The notes: a model not told the origin generated them from the letters alone. A stretch of DNA of 64,000 nt from Flavobacterium sp. K5-23 (GCF_023278045.1 NZ_CP056783.1:558001-622000), one strand, 5' to 3'; shown: positions 34,870-43,922, counted from the stretch's first letter. A program made the numbers and translations.

Positions 34870-36561
34870 ATGCGTTGGACCCTTAAACCAAAACCTTCAG
34901 AGGAAAAGATTAAAAACTTAGCGCAAGCTTTGAACGTAGAAGATTTTGTAGCCACTTTATTAGTACAACGTGGGATTGAATCTTTTGAAGAAGCCAAAGA
35001 TTTTTTTCGCCCTTCCCTATCCCATTTACACGATCCGTTTCTAATGAAGGATATGGAAAAAGCGGTAAAAAGGATTGAAGAAGCGATTGAAAACCAAGAA
35101 AACATTCTTGTTTTTGGCGATTATGATGTCGATGGCACCACTGCCGTTTCACTCGTTTCCTCGTATTTAAAATCCTATTACCCTAATATTGCCACTTACA
35201 TTCCAGATCGTTATGCCGAAGGTTATGGTATTTCATTCAAAGGAATTGACTTTGCTGATGACAATGGATTCACATTAATTATTGCATTGGATTGCGGTAT
35301 AAAATCTATTGAACATGTCGCTTACGCAAAAGAACGAAACATTGATTTCATCATTTGCGACCACCACAGACCCGGAAACACCTTACCAGAAGCAGTTGCT
35401 GTTCTCGACCCAAAACGGGAAGATTGTACTTATCCATATGATGAACTTTGCGGTTGTGGTGTTGGGTTCAAATTAATACAGGCTTTAGGAAGTAATAGAG
35501 GTCAAACTATTGCCGATTTTGTTCCTTACTTGGATTTAGTCGCTACCGCCATTGCAGCCGATATTGTTCCTATGACTGGAGAAAACAGAGTCTTGGCTTA
35601 TTTTGGATTACAAGTAATCAATAGCGATCCTAGACCTGGAATCAAAGCTTTGATTCATCAAATAAAAAAACAAACCTTAGATATTACTGATGTTGTTTTC
35701 ATCATTGCTCCCAGAATAAATGCGGCAGGAAGAATCAAACACGGAAACCACGCAGTAGAATTACTAACCGAATTTAATTTTGAACAAGCCCAACAGTTCG
35801 CCTCAGAAATTGAACAATACAATTCGGATCGAAAAGAATTAGACAAGCAAATAACCAAAGAAGCATTTTTGCAAATTGAAGAAAATCAAGAACAAGAACG
35901 ATTCTCAACAGTTGTTTATCAGGAAGACTGGCACAAAGGAGTAATTGGTATTGTGGCTTCTCGATTAATCGAAACCTATTATCGTCCTACCTTAGTATTT
36001 ACCAAAAGTGGAGATAAATACGCCGCTTCGGCACGTTCTGTAAAAGGTTTTGATGTTTATAATGCGTTGGAAGCTTGTTCACAACATTTGGAGCAATTTG
36101 GCGGACATATGTATGCTGCGGGAATGACATTAAAAGAAGAAAACTATGCTGTTTTTAAAGAAGCATTTGAGAAACAAGTTCAAGAAACCATTCATCCTGA
36201 TTTGTTGACTCCAGAAATTGAGATTGATGCCGAGATAGATTTTTCAGACATTACACCTAAACTTTCTAGGATATTAAAGCAGTTTGAACCTTTTGGTCCT
36301 CAAAATATGACTCCGATATTTTTGACTAAAAATGTAAAAGACACAGGTTACCCTAAAAAATTAGGAGCCGATGATGAACATTTAAAACTGTATGTAAAAC
36401 AAGGCAATTCGGAAGGAATGTCTGCCATCGGTTTTGGACTGGGAGAAAAATTTGAATTGACAACCCAACAAAAACCATTTCAGGCTGTTTATTGTATTGA
36501 TGAAAACGAATGGAACGGAAAAGTCACTACCCAATTAAGATTAAAAAATATTAAACCATGA
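34870..36561 (+). CDS. recJ: single-stranded-DNA-specific exonuclease RecJ
   Basis: A 563-residue 5'-3' exonuclease used in recombination and mismatch repair. DHH-superfamily motifs are visible: DYDVDGT at residues 84-90, ALDCG, and CDHHRPG with the DHH at 164-166. The DHHA1 part holds GGHMYAAGM, and an OB-fold follows to the end. The stop overlaps the MFS gene ATG by 4 bases, so the two are translationally coupled. Confidence 0.96.
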   Translation: MRWTLKPKPSEEKIKNLAQALNVEDFVATLLVQRGIESFEEAKDFFRPSLSHLHDPFLMKDMEKAVKRIEEAIENQENILVFGDYDVDGTTAVSLVSSYLKSYYPNIATYIPDRYAEGYGISFKGIDFADDNGFTLIIALDCGIKSIEHVAYAKERNIDFIICDHHRPGNTLPEAVAVLDPKREDCTYPYDELCGCGVGFKLIQALGSNRGQTIADFVPYLDLVATAIAADIVPMTGENRVLAYFGLQVINSDPRPGIKALIHQIKKQTLDITDVVFIIAPRINAAGRIKHGNHAVELLTEFNFEQAQQFASEIEQYNSDRKELDKQITKEAFLQIEENQEQERFSTVVYQEDWHKGVIGIVASRLIETYYRPTLVFTKSGDKYAASARSVKGFDVYNALEACSQHLEQFGGHMYAAGMTLKEENYAVFKEAFEKQVQETIHPDLLTPEIEIDAEIDFSDITPKLSRILKQFEPFGPQNMTPIFLTKNVKDTGYPKKLGADDEHLKLYVKQGNSEGMSAIGFGLGEKFELTTQQKPFQAVYCIDENEWNGKVTTQLRLKNIKP

Positions 36562-37841
36562 GTTTTGATAAAATAAAAAAGAAAGATCCCTACGCTGCTT
36601 TACGCTATAAAGAATTCAACACCTTTTTATTATTACGATTCGCTATGGTTTTTGCCTGGTCGATGCAATTTATCGTAATCGAATGGCAAGTTTACAGCAT
36701 CACCAAAGATCCTCTTTCACTAGGAATTATAGGTTTAATGGAAGTAATTCCAGCAATTTCATTGGCATTGTTTGCAGGACACATTGTGGATCAAAAGGAA
36801 AAGAAAGGGCTGTTATTGAAATGTATTCTGGCTTTTTCGGTAATCAGTTTTGGTTTGTTTTTACTGACATGGCCAGCGGTTGTAAAAGATTATGCAACCC
36901 AAACAATATTGTATTCTATCTATTTCTTGGTTTTTCTAGGAGGATTAGTCCGAGCATTTCTTGGACCCACAATCTTTTCGCTATTGTCATTATTGGTTCC
37001 TAAAAAGGTGTATCCAAATGCAGCTACTTGGAGTAGCTCCGTTTGGCAAATTGCCTCAGTAGTAGGACCTGCTTTTGCTGGGTTTTCCATTACATTAATT
37101 GGAGTTCACTGGTCTATGTGTTCCGTTTTTATATGTTCCGTTTTTGCTTTACTTGCTTTATCTCAAATCGAAAAAAAGCCTATTTTAAATCCAAAAATTG
37201 GCGAACCTATAATGCAAAGTTTGAACGAAGGTATAAAATTTGTCTTCAATAACAAAACGGTACTTGGCGCCATAACACTCGATATGGTGGCCGTTCTTTT
37301 TGGGGGAGCGATTGCACTTCTACCTATTTTTGCCCAAGACATTTTAAAAGTTGGACCTGAAGGTTTTGGTTTTTTAAGAGCCGCTCCAGCAATTGGTGCC
37401 TTTATCACAATGTTGATTACGGCTTATGTCCCTTTGAGTAAAAATGCGGGAATGAAACTATTGACGGCTATTTTTGCATTCGGAATTTGTATAATTGTTT
37501 TTGGGCTTTCCACTATTTTTTGGGTATCGCTTTTGGCTTTGTTCTTCAGTGGCGTTTTCGATGGGATTTCGGTAGTGATACGCCAGACTATTTTGCAGCT
37601 AAAAACTCCGGATCACATGCGCGGAAGAGTGTCCGCAGTGAACTCGATGTTTGTGGGTTCTTCCAATGAATTGGGTGCTTTTGAAAGTGGGGTAACCGCT
37701 AAATTAATGGGCACTGTAACCGCAGTGGTTTTTGGGGGAAGTATGACGCTGTTAATCGTTTTAATCACTGGTATTAGTTCTAAATCATTCCGTAACCTGG
37801 ACCTGACAAAAGATCTGGAAGAACACGAAAATCAAGAATAA
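36558..37841 (+). CDS. MFS transporter
   Basis: A 427-residue inner-membrane transporter with 12 predicted helices, in the group that resembles enterobactin exporter EntS (DUF894/MFS_3). Features: GLMEVIPAISLALFAGHIVDQKEKKGLLLK for the first-half loop motif (GxxxDRxxRR-like), and FDGISVVIRQTILQLKTPDHMRGRVSAVNSMFVGSSNELG in the second half. It overlaps recJ by 4 bases. Substrate unknown, likely drug or siderophore export. Confidence 0.9.
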   Translation: MSFDKIKKKDPYAALRYKEFNTFLLLRFAMVFAWSMQFIVIEWQVYSITKDPLSLGIIGLMEVIPAISLALFAGHIVDQKEKKGLLLKCILAFSVISFGLFLLTWPAVVKDYATQTILYSIYFLVFLGGLVRAFLGPTIFSLLSLLVPKKVYPNAATWSSSVWQIASVVGPAFAGFSITLIGVHWSMCSVFICSVFALLALSQIEKKPILNPKIGEPIMQSLNEGIKFVFNNKTVLGAITLDMVAVLFGGAIALLPIFAQDILKVGPEGFGFLRAAPAIGAFITMLITAYVPLSKNAGMKLLTAIFAFGICIIVFGLSTIFWVSLLALFFSGVFDGISVVIRQTILQLKTPDHMRGRVSAVNSMFVGSSNELGAFESGVTAKLMGTVTAVVFGGSMTLLIVLITGISSKSFRNLDLTKDLEEHENQE

Positions 37842-37887
37842 TCAGCACTTTTTTTAGTATTTGTTCATTAAAAAACACGCTCCTATA

Positions 37888-38152
37888 TCCCGTCGATAAA
37901 ATAATCTTTGGATTACTTAGCTACCGTGTGGACACAAATATATTTATACAGTAGAATAGAACGCAGATTTAACAGATTGTCACAGATTTTTTTAATTCTA
38001 ACATGAAAAAGCCAACATAATTATCACACTTCAGTACACGACTTTTTCAATTAGCGGAAAAGAACAAATTTAAATCTGTGTTAATTTGTTCGATCCGTGC
38101 AATCCGTGTTCTATTTTCAGATGTATCCAGACGGCAGGATTACTTACCGACT
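37888..38152. repeat. large imperfect inverted repeat
   Basis: The two sides of a 387-base gene-free gap can be folded on each other. The inner arms are GAATAGAACGCAGATT..CACAGATTT (about 37954-37988) and AAATCTGTGTTAATT..CCGTGTTCTATTTTC (about 38072-38117); the outer arms include TACCGTGTGGACACA (37922-37936) and the complementary TGTATCCAGACGGCA (38122-38136). Matching is imperfect, with gaps. Known families of GTTAATCTGTGCAATCCGTG-type repeats occur in many bacteria. Confidence 0.6.
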
Positions 38153-38203
38153 ATTTTTAGTCCTTTTTCATGTTTTTAATTTAGAATAAATCTAAATAAT
38201 GTT

Positions 38204-38211
38204 TATATTTG
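38204..38211 (+). promoter_or_regulatory. -7 box before the small cysteine-rich gene
   Basis: TATATTTG, exact TAnnTTTG match, 18 bases before the ATG at 38229. Confidence 0.5.
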
Positions 38212-38228
38212 TTTCATACACTCAAGTC

Positions 38229-38585
38229 ATGGAAGAAATCGAACAGCTATATCACAATGATTTTGGAATTGCATTCTACTGGAAAAAAGAAAGCGAAACC
38301 ATTATAGATAAAATACAACTGGTCTTTAGGGAAACGGGATTCTACTTTACCGTTTCAGAGCTAACTACTTTTGGCTCTTTAATTGACGACAGCCTGATAA
38401 AGAATAATTGCTGTGATGTTTGTGCATTGAAAAATAACTGCGCCAAATTTTTACTAAAAACACCCTGTTCCCAAATTGATCTGGCGGTTTCTGTCAGCGA
38501 ATTAAAATCGATAAAGGATTTAGTGGAAGGAACACTTTTTAAAGTAAATTTGGGCGAATACCTATACGGTGCTGGACTAAACTAG
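38229..38585 (+). CDS. small cysteine-rich protein of unknown function
   Basis: A 118-residue cytosolic protein from ATG 38229; a longer start at 38199 would include the -7 box, so it is unlikely. The middle has a cluster CCDVCALKNNC followed by TPC, giving CC-x2-C-x5-C-x8-C, that could hold a metal or iron-sulphur centre. The flanks are predicted alpha/beta. No family is recognised. The gene overlaps the lpxH end by 4 bases in convergent orientation. Confidence 0.65.
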   Translation: MEEIEQLYHNDFGIAFYWKKESETIIDKIQLVFRETGFYFTVSELTTFGSLIDDSLIKNNCCDVCALKNNCAKFLLKTPCSQIDLAVSVSELKSIKDLVEGTLFKVNLGEYLYGAGLN

Positions 38586-39340
38586 CGTTCAAACTTTTTA
38601 ATTTCGAAAGTCTCCCCATCAAAAACGCCATAGGTAAAATAGCCAATCCAGTCTCCTAGATTAACGTACTCAGAATTTTCACCTACAGATAATTTCATAG
38701 GCAGATGACGGTGTCCAAAAACAAAATAATTGTAATGTTTCGTTTCCAGTTTTCTTTTGGCATACAAAATTAACCATTCGTTATCTTCACCCAAGAAAGT
38801 AACATCTTCGTCTCCAGAAATCAGTTTGTTTTTCACCGAAAGGTATTGTGCTAAACGCACTCCAATATCTGGATGCATCCATCTAAAAAACCATTTTGAG
38901 ATTGGGTTTGTAAAGACTTTTTTCATTCGTTTGTATCCCATATCGCCGGGACCTTTTCCGTCACCATGACCGATAAGAAAAGTTTTACCGTTAAAAGTAA
39001 ATTCTTTATTGTCGTGGTAAACAGGAATATTAAGCTCTTTCTGGAAATAGTCTTCCATCCATAAATCGTGGTTTCCCACAAAAAAATAAATAGGAATTCC
39101 ACTATCTCGAATTTCCGCCAATTTTCCTAAAACCCTCACGAATCCTTTAGGGACAACCGTTTTATATTCGAACCAAAAGTCGAACAAATCACCTAATAGA
39201 AAAATAGCTTCGGCATCTTTTTTTACTTCGTCTAGCCAAGCAACAAATTTTTGTTCTCTTGGGAAACTGAGTTCAGCCGTAGGCGCACCAAAATGCTGAT
39301 CAGAAGCGAAATATATTTTTTTATTGTTGGATAATTGCAT
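38582..39340 (-). CDS. lpxH: UDP-2,3-diacylglucosamine diphosphatase
   Basis: A 252-residue calcineurin-type phosphoesterase making lipid X in lipid A synthesis, peripheral to the inner membrane. Metal motifs: SDQH (13-16), GDLFDFW (50-56), GNHD (89-92), HGDGKGPGD and the final GHRH. The order and length are those of LpxH. It lies four bases after queD, so both are likely in one transcript. Confidence 0.93.
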   Translation of the reverse strand: MQLSNNKKIYFASDQHFGAPTAELSFPREQKFVAWLDEVKKDAEAIFLLGDLFDFWFEYKTVVPKGFVRVLGKLAEIRDSGIPIYFFVGNHDLWMEDYFQKELNIPVYHDNKEFTFNGKTFLIGHGDGKGPGDMGYKRMKKVFTNPISKWFFRWMHPDIGVRLAQYLSVKNKLISGDEDVTFLGEDNEWLILYAKRKLETKHYNYFVFGHRHLPMKLSVGENSEYVNLGDWIGYFTYGVFDGETFEIKKFER

Positions 39341-39344
39341 GAAA

Positions 39345-39809
39345 CTATAGTAACTCGTTTATATTATCACTCGCGTACCATTCAGCAAAAGAAGATTCGG
39401 TTTCCTGAAGTTTTAAAGAAAAAAGTTTAATTCCTAAAGGCAAACGGCTTATTATTCTTTTTGAAAAATCAATAACCATATTCTCACTTGTAGGCTGATA
39501 ATCTACTAAAATCACATGATGCCCACGTGTTTTTAATTCCATTGCCAACTCAACGTGAGGTGTTGTTTCATTAAAAACTGTTGCGTGATCAAACTGATCT
39601 ACAATTTCTTCTTTTACAATTTTCTTTAAGTCGGAGAAATCGATAACCATTCCAAATTTAACGTTAGAACGATCCGTAATAGGAGAACCAATTACGGTTA
39701 CTGACAATTTATAACTATGCCCGTGGACATTTTTACATTTTCCGTCATAACCATATAAGGCGTGACCGGTTTCGAAATTAAATTGTTTTGTAATTCTGAT
39801 ATTGCTCAT
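39345..39809 (-). CDS. queD: 6-carboxytetrahydropterin synthase (6-pyruvoyl-tetrahydropterin synthase family)
   Basis: A 154-residue enzyme converting dihydroneopterin triphosphate to 6-carboxytetrahydropterin for queuosine. Zinc ligands His16, His29 and His31 (FETGHALYG and NVHGHSYKL), with Cys25 in GKCKN as the likely catalytic residue, and KFGMVIDFSDLKKIV, which starts the conserved DFSDLK helix. Alone it cannot be separated from a PTPS for tetrahydrobiopterin, but the Cys is the QueD pattern. It precedes lpxH by 4 bases. Confidence 0.85.
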   Translation of the reverse strand: MSNIRITKQFNFETGHALYGYDGKCKNVHGHSYKLSVTVIGSPITDRSNVKFGMVIDFSDLKKIVKEEIVDQFDHATVFNETTPHVELAMELKTRGHHVILVDYQPTSENMVIDFSKRIISRLPLGIKLFSLKLQETESSFAEWYASDNINELL

Positions 39810-39889
39810 CGAGGTATAATTTTGAATGCAAATTTAGTGAATTGAGACGACAAATAAGTCTCAAATGTTGGGTTTCCTATTCTCCACTG

Positions 39890-39958
39890 CCTAGCCCTGA
39901 TGGAAGCGGCATCCCACGCTTTTCGGCGTGGATACAGCGGACAGCAGGAAAAAGCTCC
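39890..39958. ncRNA. candidate structured element, copy 2
   Basis: Same conserved flanks as the element at 28346-28427 (3 differences in the first 25 bases, 4 in the last 28), but the central stem is CCACGC (39914-39919) with GCGTGG (39926-39931). It lies between the queD start and the end of the enoyl-CoA hydratase gene. Strand and function unknown. Confidence 0.45.
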
Positions 39959-39987
39959 TAAAATAAATTAGAGATACGTCCTAACTC

Positions 39988-40755
39988 TTATTTCTTGAAC
40001 TGATTTAATGCGTTTTTAGTAAAGTCGGAAAGTACTAACTGACCCGAAACGGCGGCTCTTTCCAGTAAAAGAGTATCCCAATGAGAAGTTCCTTCCCAGA
40101 TTACTCTTTTCATTTCGATCAAGGCTTCCGGATTATAAGAGGCTAACTTTGAAGTGAATTTTTCTAGCTCAATGTCCATTTCCTCTTGGTCTTTTAACAC
40201 TCTTGCATACAATCCTTTTTCATTAGCCCAAGCAGCTGATTTCCATTCGTGCGCGGCTAAAGACATTTCGCTCATAGCCGTTTTCCCAATTTTACGAGAA
40301 ACTGCGGGTTCAATAACAAACGGGCCAATCCCTATGGCAAGCTCCGAAAGTTTTATGGCGCTATCGACAGTCGCAAAAGCATAGTCACAAGCGGACGCAA
40401 TGCCCACGCCACCGCCAACGGTTTTCCCGTGAATACGACCAATGATAATCTTAGAACAGCTGCGCATCGCATTAATTAAATGTGCAAATCCCGAGAAAAA
40501 AGCAGTTCCTTCCACTTGATTAGAAACAGCCAGAAGCTCATCAAAAGAAGCACCAGCACAAAAAGCTCCACTCCCAACACTTCGCAAAACAATTACGGAA
40601 ACATCTTGGTCATTGTTTAGTTTTTGAAATTCAGCAGTTAACAAATCGAGTTGGCGACGGGGGAAAGAATTACTTGCCGGATGCCCGAATTCAACCGTTG
40701 CAATATTATTGTTTATCGTTGTTGTAAGTGTGCCATTTATATCTTGAACATTCAT
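39988..40755 (-). CDS. enoyl-CoA hydratase/isomerase family protein
   Basis: A 255-residue crotonase-fold protein. It carries FGHPASNSFPRRQLDLL, then FCAGASFDELLA for the oxyanion-hole helix, and IHGKTVGGGVGIASACDYAFA for the CoA-binding and second oxyanion region. The catalytic acid positions of classic enoyl-CoA hydratases (ECH) are replaced by other residues here, so it may be a member with another acyl-CoA reaction, for example methylglutaconyl-CoA hydratase. Single gene; no beta-oxidation partners nearby. Confidence 0.88.
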   Translation of the reverse strand: MNVQDINGTLTTTINNNIATVEFGHPASNSFPRRQLDLLTAEFQKLNNDQDVSVIVLRSVGSGAFCAGASFDELLAVSNQVEGTAFFSGFAHLINAMRSCSKIIIGRIHGKTVGGGVGIASACDYAFATVDSAIKLSELAIGIGPFVIEPAVSRKIGKTAMSEMSLAAHEWKSAAWANEKGLYARVLKDQEEMDIELEKFTSKLASYNPEALIEMKRVIWEGTSHWDTLLLERAAVSGQLVLSDFTKNALNQFKK

Positions 40756-40844
40756 TTTAGTAGTTTTTATGTAAAGTTATAAATATTCAGATTAATCAAT
40801 CCTTTTTTCGAAAAATTGAGAGGTGTTTTGTTTTAAATTTGTTT

Positions 40845-40871
40845 TTTGAGTACTATAATATATTATATTTG
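40845..40871 (+). promoter_or_regulatory. promoter of tRNA-Ala
   Basis: -33 TTTG (40845-40848) and -7 TATATTTG (40864-40871), spaced like other Bacteroidetes promoters; the tRNA starts at 40884. Confidence 0.65.
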
Positions 40872-40883
40872 CGCCATAATTCT

Positions 40884-40957
40884 GGGGGATTAGCTCATTT
40901 GGCTAGAGCGCTTGCCTGGCAGGCAAGAGGTGATCGGTTCGAATCCGATATTCTCCA
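40884..40957 (+). tRNA. tRNA-Ala, anticodon GGC
   Basis: 74 bases fold as a cloverleaf: acceptor GGGGGAT with ATTCTCC, D-arm GCTC..GAGC, anticodon stem CTTGC/GCAAG with loop CTGGCAG (GGC at the centre), T-arm ATCGG-TTCGAAT-CCGAT. The discriminator A is followed by CAA, so the CCA end is not encoded. It lies alone, with a terminator 9 bases later. Confidence 0.97.
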
Positions 40958-40965
40958 CAATAAAC

Positions 40966-41003
40966 AAAGGGGTTAAGACGTATTTTGTCTAACCCCTTTT
41001 TTT
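40966..41003 (+). terminator. terminator of tRNA-Ala
   Basis: 13-bp stem with a one-base bulge (40966-40979 with 40987-40999) and a run of T. Confidence 0.85.
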
Positions 41004-41381
41004 ATGTGCAGAAAATTTGCAGAAAAAAGCAACCATTTAGTTCTTCCTATTGGCTAGATAATTAGGAATTATATTTTTTGCCAAGTAACATCGGCTTTAA
41101 TTCCGATCTTTCAGAGTAAAATTCTTTTCGAAATTTATTTCTCCTCTTTTCATTTATTATTTTAAACAAATTGCATTTACTGCTAAATTTTGAAATTCAT
41201 TTTAAACGTCTAATAAACTTAGCATACAACTCAAGAATTACAACTATTTCATGAAGCTTTTATATAATGACTTTCAAATTCACAACATCATAATGCCTTA
41301 TTTCAATTTATCATTTTCATTTTACAATCAATATTATATATATATATTACAATCTTAACTATTACTGATTTTGTAAACATA
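41004..41381. other. gene-free spacer after the tRNA
   Basis: 378 bases of AT-rich sequence. I see no gene and no repeated tRNA 3' end that would mark an attachment site. It ends in an AT dinucleotide-rich stretch near 41330-41345. Confidence 0.5.
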
Positions 41382-43373
41382 TTATTCTAACGATTCCCAT
41401 TGCTTTAAATTATTGTTTAGCTTATAGATTCCTTTATCTTGTATGGAAATAAAGACAGAACCTGATTTATTTATTGTGATTTTATTAAGTTTAATTAAAT
41501 CATATTTGGATAAGTTATAGTTGTAATTACTCCATATCAACCCCTTACTAGTGCTTCCGTACACACCCAAAAGTTCAGCTTGACTCGTAACAATAGTATA
41601 ATAGTTTGAACCTTTAGCCACTACTTCTGAGGTTCCTGAAACGGGTAGGCCATTGTTTAGCGGCAAACAATCTATATTGGAAAGCCAATAGATTCCATCC
41701 CACCATCTATTCATTAACAAAACGTTATCGTCTGTGACATACATGTTTCCTGTTGTACTCCATCCTTGCCCAGCCTTTGTATAATCATTGGACACCCAGT
41801 CAACTCCCTTGTTATTACTCCTATGAATGGTGAATAAATAAGTCGAATAATAAACATTTCCAGTTTTATCAACAGCAATGCATTGGGACTGGTTATTTGT
41901 TTCAGTAGTTTTAATTCTTGACCAGTTTTCTCCATTAAATCTAAATAAAGCAAAAGCTGTTGCTGCATATATGTCATTCGAGACTCTATCAACGGCATAA
42001 GCTAAATAGGAAGAAGATTCATCAATTCTTTTTAAAGTCACCCAGTTTTTACCCCCATCAGTACTTTTGTAAATATTAGAATGGTCGCCAGCATACATAA
42101 TATTATCAAATATCTCTAATTGAAATGCGTTCCTAAAAGTCATAGTAGAAACAAATTCCCAAGTTTTAGAATTGTCAGAACTTTTAAATAAATTATTCCC
42201 AGAATCTGTTAGATAAATATCTTCTGTATCATAATTAGACCAAATCTTACTATTCTTGTAATCTATTTTTGGAAAATAAACAATAACAGCATTTCCATAT
42301 GATGTTCCTGCACTATTTGTAGCGTAAGCTCTAACAAAGTATCTCGAACCAGCTGTTAAATTATTAATAGTACTAGTAAATTTGCCAAGCCCAGTCCCTT
42401 CACTTGTGAAATTGTTAAATGTTGTCGGATCTGGGCTAGTGCTCCAACATAATCCACGAGATGTAACTTCAAAACCATTTCCATTAGTTACATTGCCTTC
42501 AATAATTGCTGAATTTGAAAAAATCCTAATAATATTTAATGTTTCAACAACTGGAATTGGCTCTTTAGCGAAATTAAGAAACTCTAAAACATATTTTTCA
42601 AAATCAGGAATTGAAACTGCAGATCCAATTTCATTATAACGATTCAATAAGTTAGTTCTTGTTTTTGAAAGGCTAATTTGGGCCGTAGATTTCACTAAGC
42701 TTTTAATAATCTCTTTATCATCTAATTTTCCATCTAATCTTATATCATTTGAAATATTAGCTAAGAGTTCCGTTAATTGACCTACACTTCTATTTCCTTG
42801 AAGTATGATTGAAATTGCTAATAACATAGCGTTTTCTTTATTATCAATAGATATATTAAGAGATTCCGAATCTTGCATCTGAGTATTTATAAAACCAAAA
42901 ACAGATAATATCTCCACTTGTGCTTGGCTTTTTGACTCTTTGAAGCTCTTGCCCTGACTTATTAAATATTCAGTGCGTTTTTTTTCTAAATGAGTTAATA
43001 CATTTACATTCACACTAGATTTATCCTTTAAATCTGATATCGCATATAGATTTAATTGTCCATCCGAAATACCACCGCTGACTTCATTGAAATAATAGCC
43101 ATTAGCAGATATCTCTACATAGTCAGATGTAAGTGTTACATTTTTTAATTCAAAAGATCCTGAAATAGTTTCTATTTGAGAATTAAAAACCGTACCAGTT
43201 TGTTGATAAGAAGAATTCAGTGCAAATAACGAAATTGATGTTCCATTCACAAATGGTCCTTTCTGTACAAAACCTTTGATGTTTTTAACCACAGAATTAA
43301 CAGAAGAATTATCGTCTGAACAACTTAACATCAAAAATCCCCCTAAAATAAATAAGCATAAAAATTTTTTCAT
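41382..43373 (-). CDS. surface lipoprotein with fibronectin-like and beta-propeller-like repeats
   Basis: A 663-residue lipoprotein: MKKFLCLFILGGFLMLSC with Cys18 as lipidation site and SDDNSS next, matching the acidic surface-export signal of Flavobacterium lipoproteins. Residues 30-270 contain a sandwich (VKNIKGFVQKGPFVNGTSI) and a helical region. Residues 280-365 look like a fibronectin-like domain (TSRGLCWSTSPDPT to FVRAYATNSAGTSYGNAV). The rest has repeats of the type YKSTDGGKNWVTL and FKSSDNSKTWEFV (BNR-like blades), suggesting a propeller. Function unknown; binding rather than catalysis is likely. It has no neighbours on the same strand. Confidence 0.78.
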   Translation of the reverse strand: MKKFLCLFILGGFLMLSCSDDNSSVNSVVKNIKGFVQKGPFVNGTSISLFALNSSYQQTGTVFNSQIETISGSFELKNVTLTSDYVEISANGYYFNEVSGGISDGQLNLYAISDLKDKSSVNVNVLTHLEKKRTEYLISQGKSFKESKSQAQVEILSVFGFINTQMQDSESLNISIDNKENAMLLAISIILQGNRSVGQLTELLANISNDIRLDGKLDDKEIIKSLVKSTAQISLSKTRTNLLNRYNEIGSAVSIPDFEKYVLEFLNFAKEPIPVVETLNIIRIFSNSAIIEGNVTNGNGFEVTSRGLCWSTSPDPTTFNNFTSEGTGLGKFTSTINNLTAGSRYFVRAYATNSAGTSYGNAVIVYFPKIDYKNSKIWSNYDTEDIYLTDSGNNLFKSSDNSKTWEFVSTMTFRNAFQLEIFDNIMYAGDHSNIYKSTDGGKNWVTLKRIDESSSYLAYAVDRVSNDIYAATAFALFRFNGENWSRIKTTETNNQSQCIAVDKTGNVYYSTYLFTIHRSNNKGVDWVSNDYTKAGQGWSTTGNMYVTDDNVLLMNRWWDGIYWLSNIDCLPLNNGLPVSGTSEVVAKGSNYYTIVTSQAELLGVYGSTSKGLIWSNYNYNLSKYDLIKLNKITINKSGSVFISIQDKGIYKLNNNLKQWESLE

Positions 43374-43874
43374 AAAATGTGTGATTTATTTAAACCCTAT
43401 CTAAACTAAATAAAACTACTTGGAACATGTTTTTCCGCATGAGTTAATTTATATTTTGGCTGTAATAGTTGCTGTAAATAGAGACTTTTTTTATCTATTC
43501 CACAATACCCACTTTTAGTGATATTTTAATTATTTCATAATTCCTTATAAATTAAATTCACTTCATAACCTTACTGTACATTAAAAATAATTTATTTTAA
43601 AAAAGGGTTGCCTTTTTAGGAAACAAAGAGCCTTTTAAGTGATAAATAAGATTTTCGAGTTACTTACTTAAAAACGAATATTAAGTCTAATAAACACAAT
43701 CTTTATTATAGCTTTTAATGACTGTGAATACTTTAGAATAGCATTAACAAGATGAAATATTTGCATTTTAAACAATAACACACCCCTAACCCCTCTCAAG
43801 AGGGGAATTCGCCCCCGTTAATATTTAACCTTTAGTTGTTTATTAAGTAAATAAGTCGATAAGATTTAAACAAC
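43374..43874. other. gene-free spacer with a CCCCTCT hairpin
   Basis: About 500 bases without a gene. The only structure I see is the hairpin described next, at 43781-43808. Confidence 0.5.
43781..43808. repeat. CACCCCTAACCCCTCTC-type hairpin repeat
   Basis: Short palindrome CCCCTC-TCAA-GAGGGG (43790-43805) in the context CACCCCTAACCCC..GGGGAATT. From memory this wording recurs in many Bacteroidetes genomes as a dispersed repeat. Confidence 0.5.
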
Positions 43875-43903
43875 AAAAACCCCCGACGATGTCGGGGGTT
43901 TTT
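43875..43903 (-). terminator. terminator of the first aldehyde dehydrogenase copy
   Basis: Perfect 13-bp stem (43875-43887 with 43891-43903) with a GC-rich core, A-run and T-run, 20 bases after the stop on the minus strand. Confidence 0.85.
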
Positions 43904-43922
43904 AAACTTAGTTAGCTTCTAA

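Noticed and set aside
40884..41381. tRNA-Ala as an island attachment site
   Set aside because: I found no second copy of the tRNA 3' end downstream and no integrase.
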